Origin: Crotalaria pallida
Lineage: Eukaryota > Streptophyta > Magnoliopsida > Fabales > Fabaceae
DNA: 64,000 nucleotides
Direction: 5' to 3'
Assembly: GCA_037953625.1 (NCBI GenBank)
Contig: CM075650.1
Location: forward strand, 42,784,206-42,848,205
The first letter of the stretch is position 1. Every line of letters begins with the position of its first letter. Position numbers and translations under genes: made by a program. The notes under the pieces were generated by a model. The model had not been told where the DNA came from, did no database searches, and saw nothing but the letters and a program-made list of their open reading frames with translations. Below are positions 1-10,449 of the stretch, in pieces.

Positions 1-1584
1 GTGATTATGATGTTCTTGCAACTATAGGATTAAAAGTATTAATAGTTATGCATACCTTAGGGTCAAGTACTATTCAATTGAGTTTGAACCAAATTAATGT
101 GATTTTTAAAAGGAGAACAAAAAGGGGTTTAAATCTCAATTGAAAAGAACTTGCATATAGTATCATTCATGGTGTAAAGGTGGACGTTAGGAGTAGGGGA
201 AAAACACATGTATTTTAGATTGATGAGGGCAAAAGTAAATTATTAGAATTATTATGGAGAACTTTGATCTTGCAAAGGACATGGGTTTGATTCCCGTGTT
301 GCGGTTGGTACGATGCAAACCATAATAATTCTATTACTTTGGCTCGTTTTGGCCAGTCGAGGGTGATTTCTGCTAAAGCCAATTTGGGCGAATCAATCCA
401 AATTGTATGACAAACCCTAAAGGGGTGAAGTACTGTGCAAGCTAGCTTGACGAACCCTATAGGGGTGAAGTACTTTAGGTTGAGAAATGCTTACTCCTGG
501 TCGTTTTTCCCCAGAGTGGAGGGTGTATGTGAGGATGTTAAATTGTTATTGGAAATGGGAAAAGTTAAAGTGTTAAAGTGTTAAAAGTTAAAGTGTTAAA
601 GTGTGAAAGTGAAAGGGCGAAAAGAATTGCATAAATGAGTTAGATCATTGAATCCGATCAAATTGCTAAGGTTAATGAAATGAAATGAATTGTGTAACAT
701 CGGATTTAAGAACCAAATTCATAAGTGTGACGTGCATAGCATAATCATGTGATTGTATATTAAAGTATGAAACTATAAATATGAATCGTTTTTAGATTGG
801 TGATTGTTATTGAAAACCTTCCTTTTCCCTTAGTTGCTTTATGTTATGATTGTGCTTAGTCATGCCTTATTATTATTTTCAAATGTTTTCTCTAATCTAC
901 ATTCAAGTTACTCACCCTTACTGTTGACCATATTAGGTACCCATCGGAAAAGGTGTTCATAGCTTCTATGCCGAGAATCATCCACTCTCTTTTAAAGAGA
1001 GCATAATTGTGATAGTGACCTAGTAGTCGCATCACTTTAGCAACCAGGCTAAGATTCTATTATGTAAAATATTTTCATTAATAAAAGCTGTATTTTAACC
1101 TTGCTTCTTCTTGGAGTTAAGACTATTTTGACTTTTGTAAAAAAGACTCTATAATGACTTCTAAGAATGTCCTAGTGGTTGGGGTGGATATAAAGATATC
1201 CTCTTTTAAATAGCTCTAAAATGTAATTATAGGTCTTGTTTCTATACACGTTGTTCTGGACTTGACAGGTTAAAAATTAATTTGGGGAAAGTTGTAACAT
1301 CCCAAAATCCAATTCCTAGTATAATCTATATTGTGATAGATTTAGAGTAAAAGAAGTGGTGATATCAAGTGAGAAATTGGGTAAGTAAGAGTGAAAAAGG
1401 AGAGCTTTAAGCATAGAACTTTAGGAAAATTTAAAATACAAGATTCATAGCTCAAAACATAAATTCCACCGTTGGATATGAAGTAGGGTAGGTGAGGAAG
1501 CTTGCTTTACAATTTGAGGAAGATCCAACGGGTAACGAAGAAGTTATGGTGTGTCAAAGTTCTGAGTAATGCAAGTTTTTGCAG

Positions 1585-1770
1585 GTTAATCGATTAACTC
1601 ATTGGTTAATCGATTAGTGCCTGAATGTGGAGCAAAAATTAATCGATTTACCTACTAGTTAATCGATTAGGGCCAGAAAGTGTACAAAAAACTAATCGAG
1701 TAAGACTAGATGCTAATCTTGGGCCAAATTGCATTGGGTTAATTGATTAACTAGCCTGTTAATCGATTAA
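1585..1770 (+). repeat. Cluster of TTAATCGATTAA palindromes in solo LTR
   Basis: Near-identical palindromes lie at 1585-1598 (GTTAATCGATTAAC, perfect 14 bp), 1605-1617, 1638-1650, 1659-1672, 1738-1750 and 1757-1770 (perfect again). They occur as close pairs about 20 bp apart, separated by unrelated sequence. The cluster begins about 290 bp from the LTR start, where the promoter-proximal U3 region is expected. A degenerate copy sits near 1691. Confidence 0.85.
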
Positions 1771-2984
1771 CATGGGCTGCTGTTGAAAAAAGTAAAAGAG
1801 AACCACATGTGTTTTCCTCTCTATGTTCGAACCACTCTTCCTCTCTCCCCTAGGGTTCCATTCTCCATTATCAAATCCACCAAGAGCAAGTGAGATTTCT
1901 TCATTCCATCAACAAATCTCTTCCTTCTTCACTTCAAGTAAGTGTTTAATGCCATGGATTCCTTCTTTCTCTCTCTAATTCAAGTTCCCTTTCTCTCTCA
2001 TCCCTTCCATGGTGGTTTTCAACTCTAGGCCATGGAAGCTTCGCATTTTCTTGAGGTTTGGCAAGAGGCTATGGCATAAATGCTAACTCTTCTTGTTATG
2101 ACTCTTATATTAGGTTCCTCCCTCTTCCCTTGGATCATAACTCATTGGGTGGCAAGACTCTCAAGCTTAGAGCAAGTAAAATCACCTTATCTCCAAGTGT
2201 TTGAGGTAAGGGGGTGGGTTTTGCCTTGTTCTAGGGAGTGGGTTCTAGTTAGTATATAATGATTTGTTAGGGTTATGTGTTAGGGGAGAAAATTAGACTA
2301 TAAAACCCTAGGTTATTGAATATAAAATTCTAACTAATTAAATATGTATGATGTTGGATGTAAAGACTAGGAAAAGGAAACCCAATGATATGAGAATGAA
2401 TTATTTGATAAATGAAACTTGGATAATGATTATAATGAAGTACAAGAGGATTTGGGTAATATGATAGTGAAGTTGCCATAAATGATTTCTATGATTATTG
2501 ATTTTATTTGTAAAGTTTTTTATTAAATGACAATTGACTGCTATTGCCAATATATGTATGTGTTATGGAGTAAATTGATATAGGAGGAAAATGGAATGGA
2601 AACGATTATATGTGGTGTTAAAGCAAAACTATAAGAAGGTGATAATATGAATGTTTTGGTTGAATATAATTGTATACTAATTGCTAAATGCGCATGAAGG
2701 TGGTAATGGGAATAAAATAATTACATGTAAATTAAATGTGAAACGATGAGGTTAATTATGTGACAAGTATGAGTTGGTTGTGTATATTTGCTCCCTAATG
2801 CTAAATTTGTATAGCTGTGCTTAAATGTATTGCATATGCTTAATTGAGAACATGAATGCTATTAGAGAGGATTTCAGTAATTAACATAGGAAATGAGTAT
2901 GGATTAGTTATGAATGGGAAACTATAATTATGAGTAACTATGATTAAATGTGTTATGATTGACTGAACAAGAAAGTGAATAATT

Positions 2985-3470
2985 CTTGGCCTTTGAATTG
3001 AGGTGCCGAATATTGCGAATGTGGTAAATTCGTTGGCCTCTGACTTGAGGTAACATTCCTTAAATTGAGATGAATTATTTATATTGAGAATGATGATAAT
3101 GTGTTGACCTCTGACCTGAGGGACACGAAATGAAATAAAATGAATAATGTGTTGACCTCTGACCTGAGGGACACAAAATAAAATAAAGTGAATGGGTGTT
3201 GACCTCTGACCTGAGGGACACATAATGGATTAAAATATTAGAGTGTTGATCTCTGACCTGAGGGACACCGAAAGAAATAAACTATTAGTGTGTTGACCTC
3301 TTACCTGAGAGACACACCGTGAATTAAGAAATTGGAGTGTTGACCTCTGACCTGAGGGACACATAATTTAAATAAGGAAAAGTATGAGGACCTCTGTCTT
3401 GAGGTGATCAATGTGTTGAATGAAATTTTGTACATTGGCCTCTGATTTGAGGTGATGTACCGAAATAAAG
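2985..3470 (+). repeat. Array of about nine hairpin repeats in solo LTR
   Basis: Six units at about 46-48-bp spacing (starting near 3101, 3149, 3195, 3242, 3290, 3335) share an inner hairpin CCTC-TGACCT-GAGG flanked by outer arms GTGT and ACAC. Flanking units keep the inner core but swap the outer arms: ATTC/GAAT near 2981-3010, GAATGT/ACATTC near 3017-3058 and GTACAT/ATGTAC at 3430-3460. The arms change together so that pairing is kept. Confidence 0.85.
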
Positions 3471-3739
3471 TGAGTATGTGAAAAGAATAAAAAGTAAAGG
3501 AAATGGATGTTGATTGGAATAAAGAAAATGGAAATTTGGAATGAATAATGAATATGGAAATAATGAAATGTGTAAGGTGTGCTATATGTGATGATATGCT
3601 TTATTTGCTAGTTGTGTTTGACCTAGTGGGTTGTTATGTCGAGTTAGAGACTGCTTTCTATTTCATGTGCAATGCTCACTCCCTTAACATTTTTCAGGTA
3701 CGGAGATTGAGCTGGCACAGCCCCCGGCCGAGCAGGAGT

Positions 3740-3760
3740 ACTTTCCCTTACAGGGAGAGT
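3740..3760 (+). repeat. Conserved LTR hairpin (CTTTCCCT/AGGGAGAG)
   Basis: The stem has 8 pairs including one U-G pair and a TAC loop, just after the shared CGGCCGAGCAGGAG block. The same hairpin occurs in the LTRs at 37123-37141, 49402-49424 and 59844-59864, and in a sequence-changed but still paired form at 985-1001. Confidence 0.8.
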
Positions 3761-4323
3761 AGGGTTGTTATGGGATTTAGAGTATATTATGGACCTAAGC
3801 CTTCTCCACTATTTTGATGTAAATTTATTATATATATTTTTGAGTGAGACTTAGGATGTTTTGTTTTGATAAAGCTATATGTTTTGGTTTTTGATACTCA
3901 AACTTAGTATTTTCGCTGACACTCTGAATATTTGATGCCACTGATATATTTGGAGCCCATTGGGCCTTGGTATGATTTATATATATAATCTGAAGCCCTG
4001 CTGGCTATTGTTTGTTTACTTGAAAATGTTTACCACAGGTTAAACTTTGGATTAGTCCGAAAAACAAACAAAACTCCGTCCGTTTGACGGGTGATTTTTA
4101 TTAAATTAAAAAGAAATTTCAAATTCATGTTTTTAATAGCAGGGTTCTAAGGGTAAAAATCTTAGGTGTTACAAAAGTCCCTATTTCAAACGAAACTCCG
4201 CCAACATTTTTATAAAACCCCAAGTGTTTTCTAATGAAATCAACCATTTTAACTAAAGTATTTTAAATTAGAAAGTTAGGATGTTACACTGGAGGAAATG
4301 GATGAGGATATAGCCAAAAATAC

Positions 4324-7300
4324 TGCACCTATTGTAATAGAAGTGGTCATACAGAAAGTGTGTGTTTTAGGAAACATGGTTTCCCTAACAGCAGCAACAA
4401 GAGGACAACAAATGTGAACAATTGTGCAGCCTCAGAAAATGGTGACCAAGTTGAATGCATGTGATGATGAGCAATAAGAAGACCAGAAAGATTCTCAGCA
4501 GGGTTCAGGAGGAGTTTTCACTCTAGAGCAGCACAAGGCTATTATGGTTTAATCCAGGGTTCTAATTCACTAAATCTGCATACTGCAAACCAATTCACCA
4601 CATACACAAACCTAAACTCAAACCAAAATAACAAACCTAGTTCATCAGGTAGCAGATACACCTTCACATGCATCAACTCTATAAAAAACACTAAATGGAT
4701 TCTTGACACAGGGGAAATTGACCATGTGTGCTTTTCCTTGTCAGAATACCAAAATTACAAAAGGATTAAACCTGTCACTATGAAACTCCCAAATGGAAGC
4801 CAAATCATTGCACAAATTTCTGGCACTGTTGTTTTCAGTACTTCATTATTTCTCACTGATGTTTTATACATACATGAATTCAATTTTAACCTGATTTATG
4901 TTTCTAAACTAACCAATTTGTTGCAATGTAAGCTAACATTTCTTGATAGAATTTGTCAAATACAGGACCTCTCTACTATGAGGATGATTGGTGCAGCTGA
5001 GCTTAGGAGTGGTCTCTATGCACTGAAGTCCTCAAGTACATCCTTTCAAAAACCAGTCTCTCAGTCATTTCATTGCATTTCCAATTTTACTTCCTATAAG
5101 AACAATTTATGGCACTTTCGTTTAGGACATCCCTCTTATGTTAAATTGCAAGCTTTACATGATGTATTTCCCTTCATAGAATGTTCAAGGACAAAGGATC
5201 CCTGTGAGGTTTGTCACTTAGCTAAGCATAAGAAATTGCCCTTTAGTGAATCTATTACAAATTCTGTAAACTGCTTTGATTTAATACACACTGACATTTG
5301 GGGCCTTATTTCCATTCCTTCTAGCTTTGGTCATAGATATTTTTTAACTATTGTGGATGATAAAAGTAGACACACTTGGCTATTTTTAATGAAACTTAAA
5401 TCTGAGGCAGCAACCCTAGTCAAGAATTTTGTTCAAATGGTTGAGACACAATTTGATTCTAAAATAAAAATCATTAGAAGTGACAATGGCTTAGAGTTTA
5501 GAAATCCTGAATTTTATGCCTCTAAAGAATACACCACCAAATTACCTGTGTTGAAACTCCACAACAAAATGGAGTTGTGGAGAGGAAACACCAACACATT
5601 TTAGGGGTTGCAAGGGCCTTACTTTTCCAGTCTTCCATCCCAAAATCTCTTTGGAATTTTGCTGTGATGCATGCTGTTTACCTTATAAACAGATTACCAA
5701 GTGTTTACCTGCACAAGAAATCCCCATATCAAATCCTTTTCTCACAAAACCCTTATATCCTAAATCTGAAAACCTTTGGATGTCTTTGTTATGCTTCCAC
5801 ACTAATGGGACATAGAAAGAAACTAGACAAAAGAGCTAGAAAATGTGTCTTTCTTGGATACAAACAAGGTGTGAAGGGATACATCATGTATGACTTGTAT
5901 GTATAATCATGAGATTTTTCTCACTAGAAATGTAACCTTTTATGAGCATGTTTTCCCTTTCAATTCAGACCAAACACAAAATTCCAATCCATCACCTAAT
6001 TCTACCTCAGACATCTCATATATTTTTCTAGATTTTACACCACAAAATACCTTCAATCATTGGCATGACCAACATAACCAAATGGAACCTAGATCACCAG
6101 ATACCAATGGCCCTAATGTTGAAAAATTAGGGCCTAATGAGACTAATCATGAATCTGAAGAACATGATTCTGATGATTCTGAGGCCAATATTCCTCATCT
6201 GGACTCAGATCATGAGATAGGACCTGAACCAAATCCAAACAATCAACCACCACCAGTTAGACAGTCTAATAGGCTAAGAGGACCACCTTATTACTTGAAG
6301 GACTATCATTGCACATTGGCCACTGCAGGTTCAGCAAATCAATTATCTTCAAGTAATGTAAGGTATCCTATTTCTCAAACTCTCTCATATGCTAAGCTTT
6401 CTCCCTCACATAAAGCCTATACTATTGCTGTATCTACCTCTATAGAACCTGTTAGCTATGCAGATGCAATGAAACATGAATGCTGGAAAAAAGCTATTAA
6501 AGCTGAACTGCTAGCACTGGAAGAGAATGACACCTGGATATTGACAGATCTACCTGAAGACAAGAAAGAAATAGGATGTAAATGGGTGTTTAAAATTAAA
6601 CACAAAGCAGATGGGAGTATTGAGAGGCATAAGGCTAGGGTGGTGGCAAAGGGGTATACACAGACAGAAGGTCTTGACTACTCTGAAACATTCAGTCCAG
6701 TAGTGAAGATGACTACCATAAGGGTTCTGCTTGCAGTTGCAGCAGCAAAAAACTGGCATATTCATCAATTGGATGTGAACACAACTTTCTTGCATGGAGA
6801 TTTACTTGAGGAAGTGTACATGAAACCTCCTCGAGGTCTTGATCTGCCAAAACCCAACATGGTATGCAAGCTACAGAAATCACTTTATGGACTGAAACAG
6901 GCCAGCAGACAGTGGCACACCAAATTGACTGTTGTTTTGATTGAGAGTGGTTATCAGAAATCCAGAGCTGACTATTCTCTCTTTGTGAAGTGTTCAGGTC
7001 AATCATTCACAGAAATTTTGGTGTATGTTGATGATCTGGTACTTACAGGAAATGACATGAATGAGATCAATGAGCTTCAGCAAATCCTTGACCAGAAAAC
7101 CAACATAAAGGATCTGGGAGTTCTGAAATACTTTCTTGGTTTTGAAGTGGCTAGAACCAGAAAAGGACTTCACATCTGTTAGAGAAAGTATGCCTTGGAC
7201 TTGTTAGAAGATTCAGGTCTTTTAGCATCCAAGCCTGCATCTACTCCTATGGACAATAGCATTAAATTCAAACAGGAACAGAATTCAGACTACTCAGATG

Positions 7301-7980
7301 TGAATGGCTATAGAAGACTCATTGGCAGGTTGCTGTATCTGACCCACACAAGACCAGACATATGCTATGCAGTGAACTTGCTTAGTCAATACATGAGTTC
7401 CCCTTCACTCATTCATTTCCAGGCAGCACAAAGAATACTGAAGTTTATTAAGATGAATCCTTGTCTTGGACTATTCTTTCAATCAGATTCAGATTTGAGT
7501 CTAAAGGGGTTTACTGACTCAGACTGGGCATCATGTCCAGACATAAGGAGATCAACTAGTGGATTTTGCTTTTTCCTAGGATCAGCTCTCATATCCTGGA
7601 AGACCGAAAAGCAGAAGACAGTATCTAGATCTTCCTCAGAGGCTGAATACAGAGCTCTTGCTCTTGGTGGTTGTTAAGCACAATGGCTGCTTTATTTACT
7701 CACAGATCATCAACTGCATACACCTATGCCAATAGTTCTCTACTGTGACAACCACTCAGCCACTCATATTGCACAGAATCCTGTCTTTCACGAACGAACT
7801 AAAAACATAGAATTGGACTGTCATAGCATTCGTGAAAGGGTTGAAAAAGGGTATGTTCATCTCATGCCTATATCTACAAGAGACCAATTGGCTGATATCT
7901 TCACCAAAGCTCTGGCTCCTAGACAGTTCAAGTCCATTCATTCCAAGCTTGGCCTCTGGTCCATTCATTGTCCAGCTTGA
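4324..7980 (+). pseudogene. Copia (Ty1-type) gag-pol, degenerate
   Basis: This is the polyprotein of a Copia retrotransposon. The order is: gag zinc knuckle CX2CX4HX4C (4324-4365); aspartic protease active site read as D-T-G-E at 4705-4716, where the usual fourth residue is Ala; GAG-pre-integrase HHCC zinc region (about 5110-5260); DDE integrase core (HTD near 5287, RSDNG near 5478); reverse transcriptase with YVDD at 7024-7035; and RNase H ending in the typical 3' domain before 7980. It is dead. Frame changes occur near 5540 and 5895, and in-frame stops lie at 7180-7182 and 7675-7677. The part upstream of the zinc knuckle is displaced by the LTR ending at 4288. Lineage within Copia not assigned. 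Confidence 0.92.
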
Positions 7981-8330
7981 GGGGGGGTGTTAAAATTGTA
8001 TATGCCTTGGTGAGGAAGTCATGGCATCCTTGGTTGCCAAGGCTGATATCGATAGGATAAGGATTGCCTCATTAGCTATGTATGAGCTGTCCAAAGTTAG
8101 TTAGAATATTCCTCTGAGCATTTTAGTTATTCTTATCCTTTGTAGGCAATGATTAGCTGATTTAGTATTTAGTGTAGCTAGGTGTAGCTCGTTTTACCTT
8201 TGTATATATAGGTGTACTATTTGCTCATTGTATTCAGTGAAATCAATAAACACTCAACCTTTTATTACTTGATTCCCTCCTCCTTACTTTCTTCCTGATG
8301 AGGCAATAATTGTCCTTGCTTTCCTTTTCA
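7981..8330 (+). mobile_element. Copia polypurine tract and 3' LTR
   Basis: A run of seven G (7981-7987) directly after the pol stop is the polypurine tract, and the LTR starts with TGTTAAAATTG at 7988. Promoter-like TGTATATATAGG (about 8202-8213) and a polyadenylation-like AATAAA (8245-8250) lie inside. The 3' boundary is not certain, because the 5' LTR and its flanking duplication are outside the window. A CA near 8330 is my best guess. Confidence 0.75.
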
Positions 8331-9046
8331 TCATCCTACTTTTCTAAGAAATTAAAATTAAAATTGTTTGCCAAATCAAAAGGACTTTAACACTAAAAGC
8401 TCTCAGTAACAAAATAAAAACTTCAAAATTTATGACGTAGTGATGGAATGGCGTGTTGTGTGGATGGACTTCAATTGGATCCACATGAATTTATTGTTTT
8501 AATTATTTTTTTATTTTAATTAAAACAAAATATTAAAAAAAAAAGATAGATTTATTTTTATGGGCCTTAGCCCATTAGGTTTTATCTTTAAAAGTTTTGA
8601 AACCCTGGTGTGTTATAAGGAGTGAATTGCACATTAACTCAGCACATTTTGCTAGCAGCGGCGGTTACAACATTTTTTTAGAAGAATTTTGCCTCTCAGT
8701 GGTAGAAGATGTGAGCATTGCTGACTCTTATATTTGTTGGATTTACAGGGCTTTAACGTTTAAACTTTAAACATGGTCATATAGTCTCTTCTGGGCTCAC
8801 CTTCTCTTTGCCTAATTTTAAAGAGGAGTTGGACGAACTTTTCCACCCCTATATAATCATTTATTGGTTCATTATATATATATATGGCGTATAGGTTAAA
8901 TTAATCAAACCTTTTATATTATGTATAGGTTAGAAAATTTCTATATATTGGCAATAAAACTACTTTCTGCATTTCATATATATTGGCAATAAAACTACTT
9001 TCTGCATTTCATATCTTTTGTTGTACATTTCATATCTTTTGTTGTA
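8331..9046. other. AT-rich spacer with local tandem duplications
   Basis: No coding or RNA gene is recognisable. At about 8936-9010 a unit of roughly 35 bp (containing TTGGCAATAAAACTACTTTC) is duplicated in tandem, immediately followed by a second duplication of a 21-bp unit beginning CATATCTTTTG (9010-9051). The second duplication forms the left target site of the SINE next to it. Confidence 0.6.
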
Positions 9047-9225
9047 CATCAATCGGTACCCGGATCTGGTTAACTCAGAATCCGACTCATTCGGTCCGAC
9101 CCAACTGAGCTCGCACTAAGCGGTAGGGGTCTCCCATCGGAGAGTCTTCCATACCCAAGACTCGAACTTGAGACCACTTGGTTAAGGGACAAGTGAACTA
9201 CCACTTGACTAACTCCACGTTGGTT
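9047..9225 (-). mobile_element. tRNA-derived SINE, copy 1
   Basis: On the minus strand the element begins AACCAACGTGG and carries tRNA-like pol III promoter boxes: an A-box-like GTCAAGTGGTAG and a B box GTTCGAGTC (complement of 9159-9167). It is flanked by a perfect 15-bp duplication, ATATCTTTTGTTGTA at 9032-9046 and 9226-9240. It matches the copy at 34070-34264 over most of its length. No oligo-A tail remains at its 3' end. Confidence 0.85.
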
Positions 9226-9584
9226 ATATCTTTTGTTGTATTATCATTTTACTTTTGCGTCAAATATTTTTGTTGTTTTAAGATTTTAAGGCATGCTTAA
9301 ACTTTTTTTTTTAAAACTTTTATCCACATTCATTAATCATAGATTTAATTCTTTTTTTTCTTAACTACATTATCATAAATAAGATCGAATATTTTAGTCA
9401 AAATACAATAAAACTTTACTTCACTTAAATTATTTTTTAATATTTGTGCATCAATCTTAAACAACAAAGATGTTTAATGGAAGGAGTAATATGAACCACC
9501 ATGGAGTTCCTATGATACAGGAGAAATTATAGGTATATTTGGCACCCAAAAAACAAGAATGACTTTATGGTTTTCTTTTGTGCT

Positions 9585-9805
9585 CACTACAAGAAAAACC
9601 CTTTATTGCAATGACATTTTGCAACGACTATGACTTAAAAATGTCGTTGCAGAAAACAAGTGTTTTGCAACCACTTAAAAAAGTCGTTGCAGAAAACATG
9701 TGTTTTGCAACGATTTAAAAAAGTCGTTGCAAAACACCTGTTTTATGCAACGACTTTTTAAGTCGTTGCAAAACACATGTTTTCTGCAACGACATTATCG
9801 TTGCC
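9585..9805. repeat. CACTA left terminal and subterminal repeats
   Basis: After the terminal repeat come alternating direct and inverted copies of GCAACGAC/GTCGTTGC (about 9632 to 9795), forming several adjacent hairpins of the type GTGTTTTGCAACGA ... TCGTTGCA. Such motif arrays are the usual transposase-binding subterminal regions of CACTA elements. Confidence 0.9.
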
Positions 9806-10261
9806 AAAGAAGTTAAATAACATTTTTTTAAATAAAAAAAAAATTAAACCCACCCTCCCTTTAATATATTCCCAATTCCCAAATAGAAAAGTAGCCAAGA
9901 GATAGAAAGAAAAGCGTAGAGAAAGAAGAGAAGAAGAACGAGGAAACCCTAACGGCGGCAACGGCGTCAACGGCGTCCTCATCCTCTTCCTTTTCCTCTT
10001 CCACCGCCTTACCCTTCAGGCCATGACCGTCCAGCCCCACCTCCATTTCCTCGCCCAGCCGTTTTCTCACTCAAACCCTCAACACCTCCGCCTCGCGACC
10101 ACCACCTCCTCTGTCTTCAACCATTCCAGTTAACCAACATCACAAGTCCTCTCATCATCACCCCCACCGTACTCGTCTCCCTCTCTTTCTCCTTGACCCT
10201 CCCTCTGTCTACAATGCGCTCTCTCTCTTCTCTCTCCCGTTTCTCTCTTTCTCGCCGCCAT

Positions 10262-10449
10262 CGACGCCAATGAGAAGCTCACCGTGATCGGCGCCCCCCG
10301 CGCTTCCTGGCGCATCATCTTCTCCTTCGAGTAGAAGGAAGAGAGCCCAGGCAACGAGGACAACGTTATCGCCATGCATGACTACAGATACAAGATCGGG
10401 GACGAGCTCCCCGACATATACAACGGAGTCCTCAAGCTCCGTGACTCAG
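10262..10449 (+). pseudogene. 14-3-3 protein exon fragment captured in CACTA
   Basis: The reading frame from about 10278 gives the strongly conserved 14-3-3 helix motif VIGA.RASWRII followed by KEES.GNED and a D/R-YR-KI block, then L.DIYNGVLKL at the exon end. A stop codon (TAG, 10339-10341) sits where 14-3-3 proteins have glutamine. The exon ends at 10449 against a GT donor (10450), consistent with the position of an early intron in plant 14-3-3 genes. Intron-like sequence follows, so the copy came from genomic DNA rather than mRNA. No further 14-3-3 exon was recognised downstream. Confidence 0.85.

Larger units (their letters stand above)
1293..4173 (+). mobile_element. Solo LTR, Ty3 Tekay/Del type (2881 bp)
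   Basis: The LTR starts TGTAACATCC and ends TAGGTGTTACA. It is flanked by a perfect 5-bp target duplication, AAAGT at 1288-1292 and at 4174-4178, and no internal retroelement sequence is attached, so it is a solo LTR left by LTR-LTR recombination. A stretch at 1465-1485 (CCACCGTTGGATATGAAG) matches in reverse complement the start region of the element A LTR near 51450. The piece at 3690-3765 (TTTTTCAGGTAC, then CGGCCGAGCAGGAG, then a hairpin) is shared with the LTRs at 37.1, 49.4 and 59.8 kb. Short frames inside it are not credible genes. Confidence 0.9.
1..4288 (+). mobile_element. Interrupted Ty3 (Tekay-like) LTR, 5' end outside window
   Basis: Bases 1-1292 and 4179-4288 read as one LTR split by the solo LTR at 1293-4173. 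The right end is GGATGTTACA at 4279-4288, the same TGTTACA terminus as the other Tekay-type LTRs here. Inside are a hairpin (arms 985-992 and 994-1001) and, near the end, AAACTCCGCC (about 4190-4200), matching the order of landmarks in the complete LTRs and giving plus orientation. At 280-480 there are short hairpins and a direct repeat around AGGGGTGAAGTAC. It lies inside a Copia gag, whose zinc knuckle starts 36 bp further on. Whether it is a solo LTR or one end of a full element cannot be told, because its start lies upstream of the window. Confidence 0.6.

Noticed and set aside
3548..3817. Small protein-coding frame
   Set aside because: Lies wholly in the solo LTR and includes the conserved LTR hairpin; no protein features.
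9047..9225. tRNA gene on the minus strand
   Set aside because: Only the promoter boxes resemble a tRNA; no cloverleaf can be formed, and the unit has SINE length and target duplications.
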